34,396 nt of DNA from SBAX01 sp964646605. GTDB taxonomy: Bacteria; Planctomycetota; Phycisphaerae; UBA1845. Shown one piece after another: positions 14,666 to 24,494 of this stretch. How positions within the stretch are numbered: the first letter of the stretch is position 1; every line of letters begins with the position of its first letter. Under the pieces are notes generated by a model that was not told where the DNA came from, did not search any database, and saw nothing but the letters and a program-made list of their open reading frames with translations. The stretch covers positions 1-34,396 of the forward strand of contig CAZYEX010000127.1 of NCBI GenBank assembly GCA_964646605.1, written 5' to 3'. The translations under genes and the position numbers were made by a program.

Positions 14666-17600
14666 ATGCGAGTGGAAGGCGGGGGTTTGATGTACCCACG
14701 ACGACGGGGTCTGATGTGGGCGGGTTCGACGGTCGCGGTGTTGTGCGCGGCGGTTGTCCCCATGTTGGGCGCGGCTCCGATTCAGGGCGAGGTTAGGAAG
14801 GCAAATCCGTTTGCGCCGCGGGGCAGCGCCAACCTGGAGTTCGATGAGGCGGCGCTGGCCGAGCTGGGTTGGTCGGCGGCGGTGCGCAGCGTCGAGGCGC
14901 AGGGTCCCGGCCAGGCGCGTCTGAGTTCCGAGATTCGTGAAGGGTCGCTCGTCGAGCTGGCCGGTGAATCCGGCGGCGCGGGCGACGTTCTGTCCGCACG
15001 GCTGGGGACGCTGGGCGGCGCGGTTCTGGCTGCGGGTGAGCGACGGGTCGTCATCGGCAACCTCTCCATCAGTAAACAGACCGACGGGTCATGGCAGGTG
15101 CTCGACGGTTTGGACGACGCGGCGCAAGCCGTTTTCGACCTCGGCTCGTTGACCGTCGACGCCCCACGCTGGGCGGAGGCGTTCCGCCTGGCGGGCGAGC
15201 TTGTCGTCGCCCCTTCCTTGGCGGAACGGATGGGAACTCCGCAGGCCGCGGGCAAGGTCGTCGGGCGGGTGGTGGTGATGGCCGAGCGAACGCCGCTCGA
15301 ACCCGCGCTGACCGATGCTGCGGTCGCCCTAACGACGACACCCCTCGACGAAACCGGCGGAACCGCGGTGGTCATCGGACCGGACGTCATCGTCGGCGAC
15401 CTCTACCAGGTGAGCAATTATGGAAGTTCCGGCGGGATTTCCGCCTTCGCCGTCGGGACAATTTCTTGCAACATCGGCGACGTGTGGCTGAACTGGTTTT
15501 CCTACAACAACCAGCATCCGGTGATCGGGCAGAGCCTCTACCGCCTCAAGAACAACCGCTTCGAACACATTGGGCAGAGCTGGCTCAAGCACGGGTTCTA
15601 TGCTTTGTCGGATAATCTTTGTCACTCGAATTGTCAGCCGACCGACGGTACGCATTTGGGTGTTCATTGTGCGGATCCGTACTCTTCGTCGCTCAATGGG
15701 ACGCAATACAACCTGGGTCCCAAGTATCAGGTGGATGCACACACCGGTTCTTATCCGTATCCGCCGGCCGGTCCTCCGTATTCCGGCAATATCGCCCGTC
15801 GGTTGCAGGTGAAGAACAGCGATCTCGACCCGGCCTTGGACGGCGGCGGGTTGTATTTTGTCGAGGGTCAGTATGTGACACCCGACGACGCGGCGTCCGG
15901 AAATCAGAACAACAACGCCTCGTACCGGCGGGCGCTGGTGGGCGGGGGCGGGAGTTCGTGGTCACTTACGCTGACCTCTTCGACGCAGCGCCAACAAGCC
16001 GCCATCCGCGCCTGGAAAGACAACGATCCCACCAACGTCGTGGAGACCGATGTACAGGTTCCGGGCGAAGGGTTGTTCATTGTCTCGGCGAGGGTCACCG
16101 ACCTGCAGAACGGATATTGGCACTACGAATACGCCGTGCAAAACCTCAACTCCCATCGCTCGGCGCGGGCCTTCTCCGTTCCCATCGACCCCACGGGCAA
16201 GATCATCAACATCGGGTTCCACGACGTTGCGTACCACAGTGGGGAACCCTATTTCATGACCGACTGGCCGGCGACGGTGTCCAACGGCATGATCCGCTGG
16301 TCCACCGACGAGTACAATACCAACCAATCCGCCAACGCACTGCGTTGGGGAACGTTGTACAACTTCCGCTTTGACGCCAACCGTCCGCCACAGAGCAGCG
16401 AGATCACCTTGACCCTCTTTCGGCCGGGAACACCGGCGGAAGCCGCTGCGGCGAGCATCGGTCCGGTCACCAATGCCAATGATTGCAACGGCAACACTAT
16501 TCCGGATAGTCAGGACATCGCCAACGGGACGAGCCAGGACTGCGACGGCGATCTGATCCCCGACGAATGCGAAGTGTATGGTCTGGCCGCGACGCGCGTG
16601 GCTGCGGGGCTGGATCGCCCGGTCTATGTCACCGCGCCGCCCGGTGACTTGAATCGGTTGTTCATGGTCGAACAGTCGGGGCGCATTCGCATTCTTACCG
16701 GCGGGGCGGTCCTTGCCACTGCATTTCTTGATCTATCCGCGCAGATCAACTCCGACGGCGAGCGCGGGCTATTGAGTGTGGCGTTCGATCCCAACTTTGC
16801 CTCGAACGGATATTTCTACGTCAACTATACGGACCTCTCGAGTAATACGGTCATCGCGCGATATTCTGTGTCGGGTGATCCCAACGTAGCCAACAGTGGA
16901 AGCGAAGTGGTTCTCAAGACCATTGTTCAGGATACCGCCAACCACAAGGGAGGACAGTTGCAGTTCGGCCCCGACGGATTCCTCTATGTGGGCATGGGCG
17001 ACGGCGGCGGAGCGTTTGATCCGTTCAATCGGGCACAGGATTCCTCGACTTTGCTGGGGAAAATGCTGCGGCTAGACGTGAACAGTCCCCCGGACTACAT
17101 CCCCGCGGCCAATCCGTACGTCGGCCCCAGCCTGCCGTTGGACGAAATCTGGGCCATGGGTTTTCGCAATCCGTGGCGATTCAGTTTCGACCGCGAACGC
17201 GGGGACTTATACATCGGCGACGTCGGGCAGAACTCGCTGGAAGAGATCGACTTCCAACCCGCTTCCAGTGTCGGCGCTGAGAACTACGGCTGGCGTTGCA
17301 TGGAAGGGTCCTCGTGCACGGGACTGTCGGGATGCACCTGCAACAGTCCCACACTCACCCTGCCCATCGTCGAATACCCTCATGTGAGCGGCGACTGCTC
17401 GGTCACCGGAGGGTATGTCTATCGCGGCTGCGCCATGCCCAATTGGCAAGGCACATATTTCTACGCCGATTTCTGCTCGGACAGGATTCGCTCGTTCCGC
17501 TACTCGGGCGGTTCCGTTCTGGACCACGTCGACCGCACGGCCGAGATGATACCTGCCGAAGGTCTGATTACCTCGATCTCCTCCTTCGGGGAGGACGCAG

Positions 17601-19780
17601 CCGGCGAACTGTACATCGTCAGTCACGACGGCGACGTCTACAAGATCGTTCCCGGTTCGGGAAGCGGTCCGGTCTGCGGCAACACCATTGTGGAACAGAG
17701 CGAAGAGTGCGACGACGGCAACACCACACCCGGTGACGGGTGCGACGATTTCTGCCAGGTGGAGAACCCTCCGGCCAACGATTTATGCGCCAATGCACTG
17801 CCCGTCGGCAACGGCGTGTATACGTTCAACTCCGCGGAAGCGACCACCGACGGGCCGAATGAATCCGGTGTATGCCAGTCTGCCACCCTCCCGCTCGGAT
17901 CGGATGTATGGTTCTGCTACAACCCGCCATGCACGGGGACGGCCACGATCAGTCTGTGCGAGAGTTCTTACGACACCATGTTGGCCGCCTATGCGGGGTG
18001 CAGTTGCCCGAGCGGTCCGGCGGCGCTGGCTTGCAACGACGATGCCTGCGGGACTCAATCCGAGCTGAACATCGCGGTGTCCGCGTGTGACCCTGTGCTC
18101 ATCCGCATCGGCGGGTACAACGCGGCCCGTGGACTGGGAACCCTCGAACTCAACTGCCAACCGGATCCCATCGTCGCCGATTGCGACGGCAACGGCGTCG
18201 AGGATTCGGCCGACATCGCCTGTGGAACGCATACGGATAACGACAGCAACTCGGTTCCCGATATTTGCCAGGTAACCGGCAACTACCTGCGCGGCGGACG
18301 CTTGTACGATCGTTGGTGGTTGGAGATCGCGGTGAGCGAACCAGTGACCGATCACCCTCTGTGGGCGTATCGACCCGACACGCAAAGCAATTCCTCGGCG
18401 GGGTCGGCAACCTGGCGCTGCACCGAGTGTCACGGCTGGGACTACAAGGGGGTCGGCGGCGAGTACGGTTCGGGGCCGCATCGGACGGGGATCGGCGGCG
18501 TGCTCGGAACTACGTTGACCGTACCGGCGCTCGCCGACCTGCTGCGCGAACCGCCCAGCAACGGCGGCGGACCGGGCGTTCCCGATGGGCACGACTTCGG
18601 CTCGGTCCTTTCCGAGCAAGACATCGACGACCTGGTCGCCTTCACGCTCGCCGGAGCGATCAACACGGCCCCTTACCTGAGCCCGTCCACAAAACTGTTC
18701 GTCGGCGACCCGGTGACGGGACAAGCACACTACACGAGCGGCGGCACGGTCTCCAACTGCATCACCTGTCACGGCGCGAACGGGGCGGCGATCAACTTCG
18801 GCACCCCGCAAGAACCTGAATTTCTGGGTACGGCCGCGGTCTATGAACCTTCGCACTTCCTGCATCGGACGCGGATGGGATTTCCCGGCACGCCGATGAT
18901 CGGGTGGATCGCCAACGGAGGAACGAATCAGGGCGCGGCCGACATCGGGCGGTACGCCCAAACCAGTTTCCCCCCCGATTGTCTGAACGACGGGCAGTGC
19001 AACGACGGCATGGATTGCACGGACGACAGTTGTAATGCCGCCGGTCGTTGCGTATTTACCCCCAACCATTCTCTTTGCCCGGACGACGGTGTGTTCTGCA
19101 ACGGTCTGGAGATCTGTGACGCCCAGACCGGTTGCGTCGGTGCGGGCAACCCATGCCTGGTCCCCGGCTTCTGCGAAGAGGCCGCCGACGGCTGCGGGTG
19201 CGCCACGCCCACCGTCATCGCCGCCGGACCGCGATATCTGGCCATTACGCTCCAACCGACCGACGCCCTGGCCCCGACACGCTTGCTGGTCACGCCCAAC
19301 TGTCCGCTGGGCGTGGGCAAGTACGTAGGCCCGCCCAGCGGCCCCTACAATGTCGCGGGGCTGGTGGATGATCCGGACAACGCCGCCATGCGCAGTCCGG
19401 CGCAGTGGGGCGGTACGGTTTTCGTAACCGGCATGGGGATCGCCCCCACCGTCGAATACCAGGTGCAGGCGGATTGCGGAATGCCCTCCTCTCCCGTGGT
19501 CACTCCGCCGGCGACCGCGACGATGAACCGCTGGGGCGACCTGGTGGGCTGGATCCCGACGGGCGGATACACCGACGCCGACGGAGACGTCACGGCCATC
19601 GACATTTCCGCCCTGGTTGACGGGTTCAAGCACAAAATCGGCGCCCCGCCGCTCTACGCCCTCGACCTGTTCGGATGCACGCCCAATCAACTCATCGACG
19701 CCATCGACGTGGTGGGCGTCGTCGATGCGTTCAAGGGTTTCGAGTACGGCGCGTCGTTGTGTCCGGGCCCGTGTTGGTAG
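14666..19780 (+). CDS. Secreted multidomain PQQ-dehydrogenase/di-heme cytochrome c protein
   Basis: A 1704-residue exported protein. A signal peptide (RRRG followed by a hydrophobic stretch, residues 17-40) is followed by a long region of unknown fold (to about 600). Then comes a calcium-loop motif DCNGNTIPDSQDIA (606-635) and a glucose/sorbosone-dehydrogenase-type beta-propeller (about 637-997; ERGLLSVAFDPNF, GGQLQFGPDGFLYVGMGDGG, WAMGFRNPWRFSFD). Next are a Cys-rich CDDGNTTPGDGC repeat (about 1003-1033), a PPC-like domain (about 1034-1165) and a second calcium-loop motif. Two haem sites follow, CTECH (C1252, C1255, H1256) and CITCH (C1365, C1368, H1369). A Cys-rich stretch (about 1438-1498) leads to a C-terminal module (about 1521-1704) shared with the M14 protein at 21505-24360. 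The layout suggests PQQ-linked sugar or alcohol oxidation passing electrons through the haems. The start at 14666 has GGAG five bases upstream; M49 and M57 are alternatives. Confidence 0.9.
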   Translation: MRVEGGGLMYPRRRGLMWAGSTVAVLCAAVVPMLGAAPIQGEVRKANPFAPRGSANLEFDEAALAELGWSAAVRSVEAQGPGQARLSSEIREGSLVELAGESGGAGDVLSARLGTLGGAVLAAGERRVVIGNLSISKQTDGSWQVLDGLDDAAQAVFDLGSLTVDAPRWAEAFRLAGELVVAPSLAERMGTPQAAGKVVGRVVVMAERTPLEPALTDAAVALTTTPLDETGGTAVVIGPDVIVGDLYQVSNYGSSGGISAFAVGTISCNIGDVWLNWFSYNNQHPVIGQSLYRLKNNRFEHIGQSWLKHGFYALSDNLCHSNCQPTDGTHLGVHCADPYSSSLNGTQYNLGPKYQVDAHTGSYPYPPAGPPYSGNIARRLQVKNSDLDPALDGGGLYFVEGQYVTPDDAASGNQNNNASYRRALVGGGGSSWSLTLTSSTQRQQAAIRAWKDNDPTNVVETDVQVPGEGLFIVSARVTDLQNGYWHYEYAVQNLNSHRSARAFSVPIDPTGKIINIGFHDVAYHSGEPYFMTDWPATVSNGMIRWSTDEYNTNQSANALRWGTLYNFRFDANRPPQSSEITLTLFRPGTPAEAAAASIGPVTNANDCNGNTIPDSQDIANGTSQDCDGDLIPDECEVYGLAATRVAAGLDRPVYVTAPPGDLNRLFMVEQSGRIRILTGGAVLATAFLDLSAQINSDGERGLLSVAFDPNFASNGYFYVNYTDLSSNTVIARYSVSGDPNVANSGSEVVLKTIVQDTANHKGGQLQFGPDGFLYVGMGDGGGAFDPFNRAQDSSTLLGKMLRLDVNSPPDYIPAANPYVGPSLPLDEIWAMGFRNPWRFSFDRERGDLYIGDVGQNSLEEIDFQPASSVGAENYGWRCMEGSSCTGLSGCTCNSPTLTLPIVEYPHVSGDCSVTGGYVYRGCAMPNWQGTYFYADFCSDRIRSFRYSGGSVLDHVDRTAEMIPAEGLITSISSFGEDAAGELYIVSHDGDVYKIVPGSGSGPVCGNTIVEQSEECDDGNTTPGDGCDDFCQVENPPANDLCANALPVGNGVYTFNSAEATTDGPNESGVCQSATLPLGSDVWFCYNPPCTGTATISLCESSYDTMLAAYAGCSCPSGPAALACNDDACGTQSELNIAVSACDPVLIRIGGYNAARGLGTLELNCQPDPIVADCDGNGVEDSADIACGTHTDNDSNSVPDICQVTGNYLRGGRLYDRWWLEIAVSEPVTDHPLWAYRPDTQSNSSAGSATWRCTECHGWDYKGVGGEYGSGPHRTGIGGVLGTTLTVPALADLLREPPSNGGGPGVPDGHDFGSVLSEQDIDDLVAFTLAGAINTAPYLSPSTKLFVGDPVTGQAHYTSGGTVSNCITCHGANGAAINFGTPQEPEFLGTAAVYEPSHFLHRTRMGFPGTPMIGWIANGGTNQGAADIGRYAQTSFPPDCLNDGQCNDGMDCTDDSCNAAGRCVFTPNHSLCPDDGVFCNGLEICDAQTGCVGAGNPCLVPGFCEEAADGCGCATPTVIAAGPRYLAITLQPTDALAPTRLLVTPNCPLGVGKYVGPPSGPYNVAGLVDDPDNAAMRSPAQWGGTVFVTGMGIAPTVEYQVQADCGMPSSPVVTPPATATMNRWGDLVGWIPTGGYTDADGDVTAIDISALVDGFKHKIGAPPLYALDLFGCTPNQLIDAIDVVGVVDAFKGFEYGASLCPGPCW

Positions 19781-19875
19781 GCGTCACGACCAACGGGTGT
19801 TGCTGCGGCTAGCATTTCGCGCCGACGCACCCTATCATTTCCTCGCTTCTTTCTGCGCAGACGGAAGTGGAATCT

Positions 19876-21372
19876 ATGACCCGACCGATCACACGAGTTC
19901 GTCCCATCGTGGGCATGGAAGTCCACGTGCAGCTCGCCACGCGGACCAAGCTGTTCTGCGGCTGTGCGGTGCAGCACGGGGCAGCGCCGAATTCATGCGT
20001 CTGCGGCGTGTGTTTGGGTCATCCGGGGACCCTGCCGGTGATGAATCGGCGGGCGTTCGAGCTGGCCCTGCTCACGGGAATGGCCCTGAATTGCCGCATG
20101 GCTCGGCACAGCAAGTGGGATCGCAAGAGCTACTTCTATCCCGACATGCCCAAGAATTATCAGATCAGCCAATACGATCTGCCGCTCGCGGCGGAGGGTT
20201 CGTTCGAAATCGACGCCGAGGATGGAACCCGCATCCTTCGCATCCGCCGGGCGCACCTCGAAGAAGATGCCGGAAAGAACATCCACGATCAAGGGGACTT
20301 CACGCTCGTGGACCTCAATCGCGCGGGCACGCCGCTGCTGGAGATCGTGACCGAACCCGACTTGCGCTCCGCGGAGGAGGCCTACGTCTTCTGCACGGAG
20401 CTCCAACGTCTCATCGTCCACTTGGGCGTGAGCGAAGCCAACATGCAGAAGGGACAGATGCGCTTCGAGCCCAACGTCAACGTGGCCATCGAGCTCGACG
20501 CCGAGGAAGTGCGCACGCCGATTGTGGAGATCAAGAACCTCAACAGCTTCCGCTCCGTGCGGCAGGCGATCGAGTACGAGGTTCGCCGGCAGACCGCGGC
20601 CTGGGAGGAGGATCACGACTACCGCATCGACCGGCGTCCCAACGAAAACCGCGGATGGGACGCCGACCGCGGCGTCACCGAGTTTCAGCGCCGCAAGGAG
20701 GCGGCGCACGACTATCGCTATTTCCCCGATCCCGATTTGGTTCCCGTGGACATCACCGACGCCATGCTTGGCGAAGTCCGCACGGCCTTGCCCGAACTCC
20801 CGATTTCGCGGCGACGACGATTCATGACCGGGTTCGGACTTACCTCCAACGACGCCGACACCCTCGTCCAACACCGCCCCACCGCGGAATTGTTCGAGTG
20901 CGTCGTAGCCCTCGGCGCTGCGGCGGAGACGGCGGCGAAACAATTCGTCAACGTCTGGTCGAGCCTGGCCAACGATCGCGGACTGGCGGTGACCGAGTTG
21001 GGAGTCGAAGCCGCACATATGGCCGAACTCGCCGTCCTCTCCGCCGACGGAACGGTCAACAAGACGGCCGCGAATCAACTGGCCCAGGCGATGCTCGAAC
21101 GACGCGAGTCGCCCCGGAAACTCGCCGAGGAGCTGGGTCTGTTGCAAGTCCGCGACACCGACACAACGGCACTCTGGGTCGCGGAGGCCCTCGCCGCCAA
21201 CTCCCAAGCGGTGAGCGACGCCCTGGCCAATCCCAAGAAAATGCAAGCCGCCGCCGGGTTCCTCCGCGGCCAAGTGATGAAGCTTTCCGGCGGCAAAGCG
21301 GACCCCACCCTGGTCGGTCAACTGATCGAACAGCGCCTGTCGGCCCTGCGAAACGAGGGTTCCCCGCCGTAA
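19876..21372 (+). CDS. gatB: Aspartyl/glutamyl-tRNA(Asn/Gln) amidotransferase subunit B
   Basis: GatB is the kinase/amidotransferase subunit of GatCAB, which converts Glu-tRNA(Gln) and Asp-tRNA(Asn) to the amide forms. The protein begins PIVGMEVHVQLATRTKLFCG, with the zinc-site cysteines CGC...CVCGVCLGHPG. It has the hallmark YFYPDMPKNYQISQYDLPL, HLEEDAGK, LVDLNRAGTPLLEIVTEPD, the EIKNLNSFRSVRQAI block and DYRYFPDPDLVP. The C-terminal YqeY-like tail domain is present. At 498 residues it is full length. A GTG nine bases upstream (19867) is in frame, but the ATG at 19876 suits the family N-terminus. No gatA or gatC is adjacent, so the complex genes are scattered. Confidence 0.96.
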   Translation: MTRPITRVRPIVGMEVHVQLATRTKLFCGCAVQHGAAPNSCVCGVCLGHPGTLPVMNRRAFELALLTGMALNCRMARHSKWDRKSYFYPDMPKNYQISQYDLPLAAEGSFEIDAEDGTRILRIRRAHLEEDAGKNIHDQGDFTLVDLNRAGTPLLEIVTEPDLRSAEEAYVFCTELQRLIVHLGVSEANMQKGQMRFEPNVNVAIELDAEEVRTPIVEIKNLNSFRSVRQAIEYEVRRQTAAWEEDHDYRIDRRPNENRGWDADRGVTEFQRRKEAAHDYRYFPDPDLVPVDITDAMLGEVRTALPELPISRRRRFMTGFGLTSNDADTLVQHRPTAELFECVVALGAAAETAAKQFVNVWSSLANDRGLAVTELGVEAAHMAELAVLSADGTVNKTAANQLAQAMLERRESPRKLAEELGLLQVRDTDTTALWVAEALAANSQAVSDALANPKKMQAAAGFLRGQVMKLSGGKADPTLVGQLIEQRLSALRNEGSPP

Positions 21373-21414
21373 ACCGAGGGGAACGCAACAGCGATAATCC
21401 GCGCCGCACCCCTC

Positions 21415-21443
21415 TGGATTTCCGGACGGTCGAGGCGTATAAT
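21415..21443 (+). promoter_or_regulatory. Predicted promoter of the M14 carboxypeptidase gene
   Basis: A perfect TATAAT (21438-21443) lies 17 bases after TGGATT (21415-21420), which matches the -35 consensus at only three of six positions. The implied leader is about 55 bases. Confidence 0.45.
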
Positions 21444-21504
21444 GGGGGGCCCGGCGTCGGGGCCGCAGGGGGAGCCCGCTCACCGCTAACGGAGGGTTGT
21501 CGCG

Positions 21505-24360
21505 ATGCACGGTCGTCGACTGGGTGCAGCGCTTGTCGTCTTTTCAATAGGATGGGGCGCGCTCGGCGCCTCGGGCGAGGAACCGCTGCGCTATGACCGC
21601 CATCGAATCGTGCGCGTCGAAGTGCGAAACGAAGCCCAACTCCAAGCCCTCGAAGCCGCCGGGACGACGATTCTCAATTGTACGCCCGGTGTGGGACCGT
21701 TGGACGTCCTGGTGGACCCCGATCAACTCCGCGGCGTCGAACAACTCGGTCTGCGCCCGTTGGTCGTGCAGGACGACGTGCAAGGCATGGTCGATCGCCA
21801 GCGCCAAGGCGCCGCGGCGTCGGTCATCGCCGGCGCCGACCCCTTCGCCGACTACTTCCTGAACTATCACCCCTACGACGGCGTCGGCGGGATCCTCTGG
21901 TACATGAACGAACTGGCCACGCGTTACCCCACGCTCGCCTCGATGGTAAACGTTGGCACGACGCTCGAAGGAAGGACCATCTGGGCGATTCGCATTTCGG
22001 GCAGCGGTCCGGCGACCAAACCGGCCGTAGTCTATTTCGGTTGCGAGCACGCCCGTGAATGGATCGCCGCCACCGTACCGCCCTATCTGGCCGCCTACTT
22101 GCTGCAAAACTACGCCATCGATCCCGACATCACGGACCTCGTCGACAACGTCGAGTTCTTCCTCGTCCCGGTCTTCAACGTGGACGGGTACGTCTACTCC
22201 TGGACCACGAACCGTTTCTGGCGAAAGAACCGCCGTAACATTGGGGGCGGGGTCTACGGCGTAGACCTCAACCGCAACTGGGGCGAGGGGTGGGGCGGAC
22301 AGGGTTCCAGCGGCACGGCGAGCGCGGAAACCTACCGCGGGACGAGCGCCTTCTCCGAACCCGAGACGCAGGTCCTCCGCGACTTTATCATCGCCCATCC
22401 CAATCTCCGCGCTCAGCTCGACGTCCACAGCTACTCGCAACTGATTCTCTGGCCCTACGGATACACGTCCGCCCTGTCGCCCGATGAAGCCGTCTATCAG
22501 GACGTGGGCTTGGCCATGAAGTCGCTCATTTCCGGCGTCTTCGGAGTGAATTACAACGCCGGGCCGCTCTACACCGCCATTTATCCCGCCGCCGGGGTCT
22601 CCGTGGACTGGACCTATGTTCAACGCGGGATGTTCTCGATTTCGTATGAGTGCCGCGACACCGGTCTCTATGGTTTTACCCTGCCCGCGGCGCAAATCAT
22701 TCCCAACAACGAGGAACTTCTTCCCGCGACCCTGCACATGACGCAGTCGGACTGGGTGCGTTCGGCGCTACGGATCGAGTTCCCCGCGGGAGTGCCCACG
22801 ACCATGACCACGGGGGCGGACACCCCCATCGCCGTGCGCATCGTGGAACAAACCGATTCCGTCGAACCGGGAAGCGCGCGGTTGCACCATCGCTATGATC
22901 CCAGCGGACCGTTTCTCGAAACGCCGATGGCCTCGCTGGGAGGCGAGGATTACCTGGCCGTCCTACCGGCGACCAACTGCTACTCCAGTCCCGAGTTTTA
23001 CTTTAGCGCGGGGAGCACCGGCGGCGGGGTGGTCGCCAAACCGCGGCAAGTTCCGACCCCGCAATACTACTCGGCCGAGTTGTTCTCCGACGTGACCGTG
23101 TTTTATCAGAACGACCTGGACGCCAACCCCAACTGGACCCGCCAAGGACAGTGGGCCTTCGGGCAACCCACGGGCGGGGGGGGGACGGAAGCGGGCGGAC
23201 CGGACCCCGTCTCGGGGCATACCGGAAGTTACGTCTACGGATACAACCTCGTCGGCGACTACACCGACAACATGCCCGAGTACCACCTGACGAGCGCGGC
23301 CCTGAGTTGCTCCGGGCGGACCGGCGTTCACTTGTCGTTTTGGCGCTGGTTGGGCGTGGAGACGGCGGCCTATGATCACGCCTACGTGCGGGTCAGCACC
23401 AACGGGGCGGCTTGGAACACGGTCTGGCGGAACCAGTCCGAAGTCGCCGACACCGGTTGGGTTCTGCAAGACCTGGACATCTCCGCGATCGCCGACAACC
23501 AACCCACGGTGTACCTGCGCTGGACAATGGGCTCGACGGATTCGGCGGTCACCTACTGCGGTTGGAACATCGACGACATTCGCCTGTATACGACGACGTG
23601 CCAGGCGATGCTCGGCGACCACGACGGAAACCGCTTCATCGGCGACGATGACTATACTTATATGGAGACGTGCTACTCGGGCCAGGCCCTCCCCTTCGGG
23701 CCCGGTTGCCGGATTTTTGATTTCGACGCCGACGGGGACGTGGATTGTGACGACGGGGCCGCCTTCGCCGAGGTATGGATGGAACCGGGTATGCCGCCGA
23801 CGCTTTCGGCCTGCACCCGGCTCAGTTCCCCGATCGTCGCCGCGGAAGGCTCGCGGTACCTTCGCGTTACGCCCCAACCCGGGACCGATTCCGTGTCACT
23901 GCTTGTCACTTCGCCTTCGTTCCCCTGTTGGTCGCGATATGCGGATTTCGACCCCGACCCGGTGTTCGCGGCTGCGAAAATCGCCCGCCTCGTCGAATTG
24001 CCCGTCTATCGACTTCCCGAGGAGTGGGGCACGATCCACGTGGCCGATCGGGACATCGTTCCCAATTCCCAATACCGGATTCGGGTAAGAATCGAGAACG
24101 GCGAGTCCTCAGCGCCGGCCAGCGCCGCTACGCTTGCCTGGGCGGATATCCTCGCCCCCTATGGAGTCATTGACGCCCTCGATATCGCCGGGGCTATTGA
24201 CCAGTTCAAACATCTGATCGGCGCTCCGCCGCTGGAACGGTGCGATCTCTACCCTTCCGTCCCCGACCACAACGTTGACGGAATCGATCTCATCATGGTC
24301 GTGGATTCCTTCAAGGGCCTCCCCTACCCACTCCCCACACCCCCGCCCTGCGCGCCCTGA
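21505..24360 (+). CDS. Secreted M14-family zinc carboxypeptidase with dockerin-like C-terminus
   Basis: A 951-residue exported metallopeptidase. A signal peptide (residues 1 to about 24) precedes an activation-peptide-like domain (about 28-100) and a carboxypeptidase A-type catalytic domain (about 112-425). The zinc ligands are H182 and E185 (CEHAREWIA) and H308 (DVHSYSQ). Substrate residues lie in VDLNRNW (253-259), and the catalytic Glu is E382 in SYECRDTGLYGF. It should release C-terminal residues from peptides outside the cell. A galactose-binding-like beta domain follows (about 530-700), then a calcium-binding region with GDHDGNRFIGDDD and FDFDADGDVDCDD (about 704-763). The last roughly 170 residues match the C-terminal module of the cytochrome fusion at 14666-19780. 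GGAGG lies upstream of the ATG at about 10 bases. It converges on the nuo genes. Confidence 0.93.
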   Translation: MHGRRLGAALVVFSIGWGALGASGEEPLRYDRHRIVRVEVRNEAQLQALEAAGTTILNCTPGVGPLDVLVDPDQLRGVEQLGLRPLVVQDDVQGMVDRQRQGAAASVIAGADPFADYFLNYHPYDGVGGILWYMNELATRYPTLASMVNVGTTLEGRTIWAIRISGSGPATKPAVVYFGCEHAREWIAATVPPYLAAYLLQNYAIDPDITDLVDNVEFFLVPVFNVDGYVYSWTTNRFWRKNRRNIGGGVYGVDLNRNWGEGWGGQGSSGTASAETYRGTSAFSEPETQVLRDFIIAHPNLRAQLDVHSYSQLILWPYGYTSALSPDEAVYQDVGLAMKSLISGVFGVNYNAGPLYTAIYPAAGVSVDWTYVQRGMFSISYECRDTGLYGFTLPAAQIIPNNEELLPATLHMTQSDWVRSALRIEFPAGVPTTMTTGADTPIAVRIVEQTDSVEPGSARLHHRYDPSGPFLETPMASLGGEDYLAVLPATNCYSSPEFYFSAGSTGGGVVAKPRQVPTPQYYSAELFSDVTVFYQNDLDANPNWTRQGQWAFGQPTGGGGTEAGGPDPVSGHTGSYVYGYNLVGDYTDNMPEYHLTSAALSCSGRTGVHLSFWRWLGVETAAYDHAYVRVSTNGAAWNTVWRNQSEVADTGWVLQDLDISAIADNQPTVYLRWTMGSTDSAVTYCGWNIDDIRLYTTTCQAMLGDHDGNRFIGDDDYTYMETCYSGQALPFGPGCRIFDFDADGDVDCDDGAAFAEVWMEPGMPPTLSACTRLSSPIVAAEGSRYLRVTPQPGTDSVSLLVTSPSFPCWSRYADFDPDPVFAAAKIARLVELPVYRLPEEWGTIHVADRDIVPNSQYRIRVRIENGESSAPASAATLAWADILAPYGVIDALDIAGAIDQFKHLIGAPPLERCDLYPSVPDHNVDGIDLIMVVDSFKGLPYPLPTPPPCAP

Positions 24361-24387
24361 CCGCAGCAAGGGCCGGCGGCCTGAAGA

Positions 24388-24475
24388 AAATGGCCCATCC
24401 AGGAATTCCCGGATGGCCGCGTAGTCCCTTCAGCCTGGAGGGGTGGCGCTACACGGTCCGCGGGCTCGCGCACGC
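24388..24475. repeat. Palindromic interspersed repeat between convergent genes
   Basis: A near-perfect palindrome CCATCC/GGATGG encloses GGAATTCC (about 24393-24416) with one mismatched pair. The following CCTTCAGCCTGGAGGGGTGGC tract is of a type I associate with planctomycetal intergenic repeats. It lies between the convergent M14 and nuoB genes and could double as a bidirectional transcription stop, though no T run is present. Confidence 0.4.
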
Positions 24476-24494
24476 GGCTCTGAGTGACCCACCA

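Noticed and set aside
17783..19690. 635-residue minus-strand open frame
   Set aside because: Antisense to the cytochrome fusion gene, whose CxxCH sites and other motifs prove the plus strand.
19993..21510. 505-residue minus-strand open frame
   Set aside because: Antisense to gatB; composition is that of a shadow frame.
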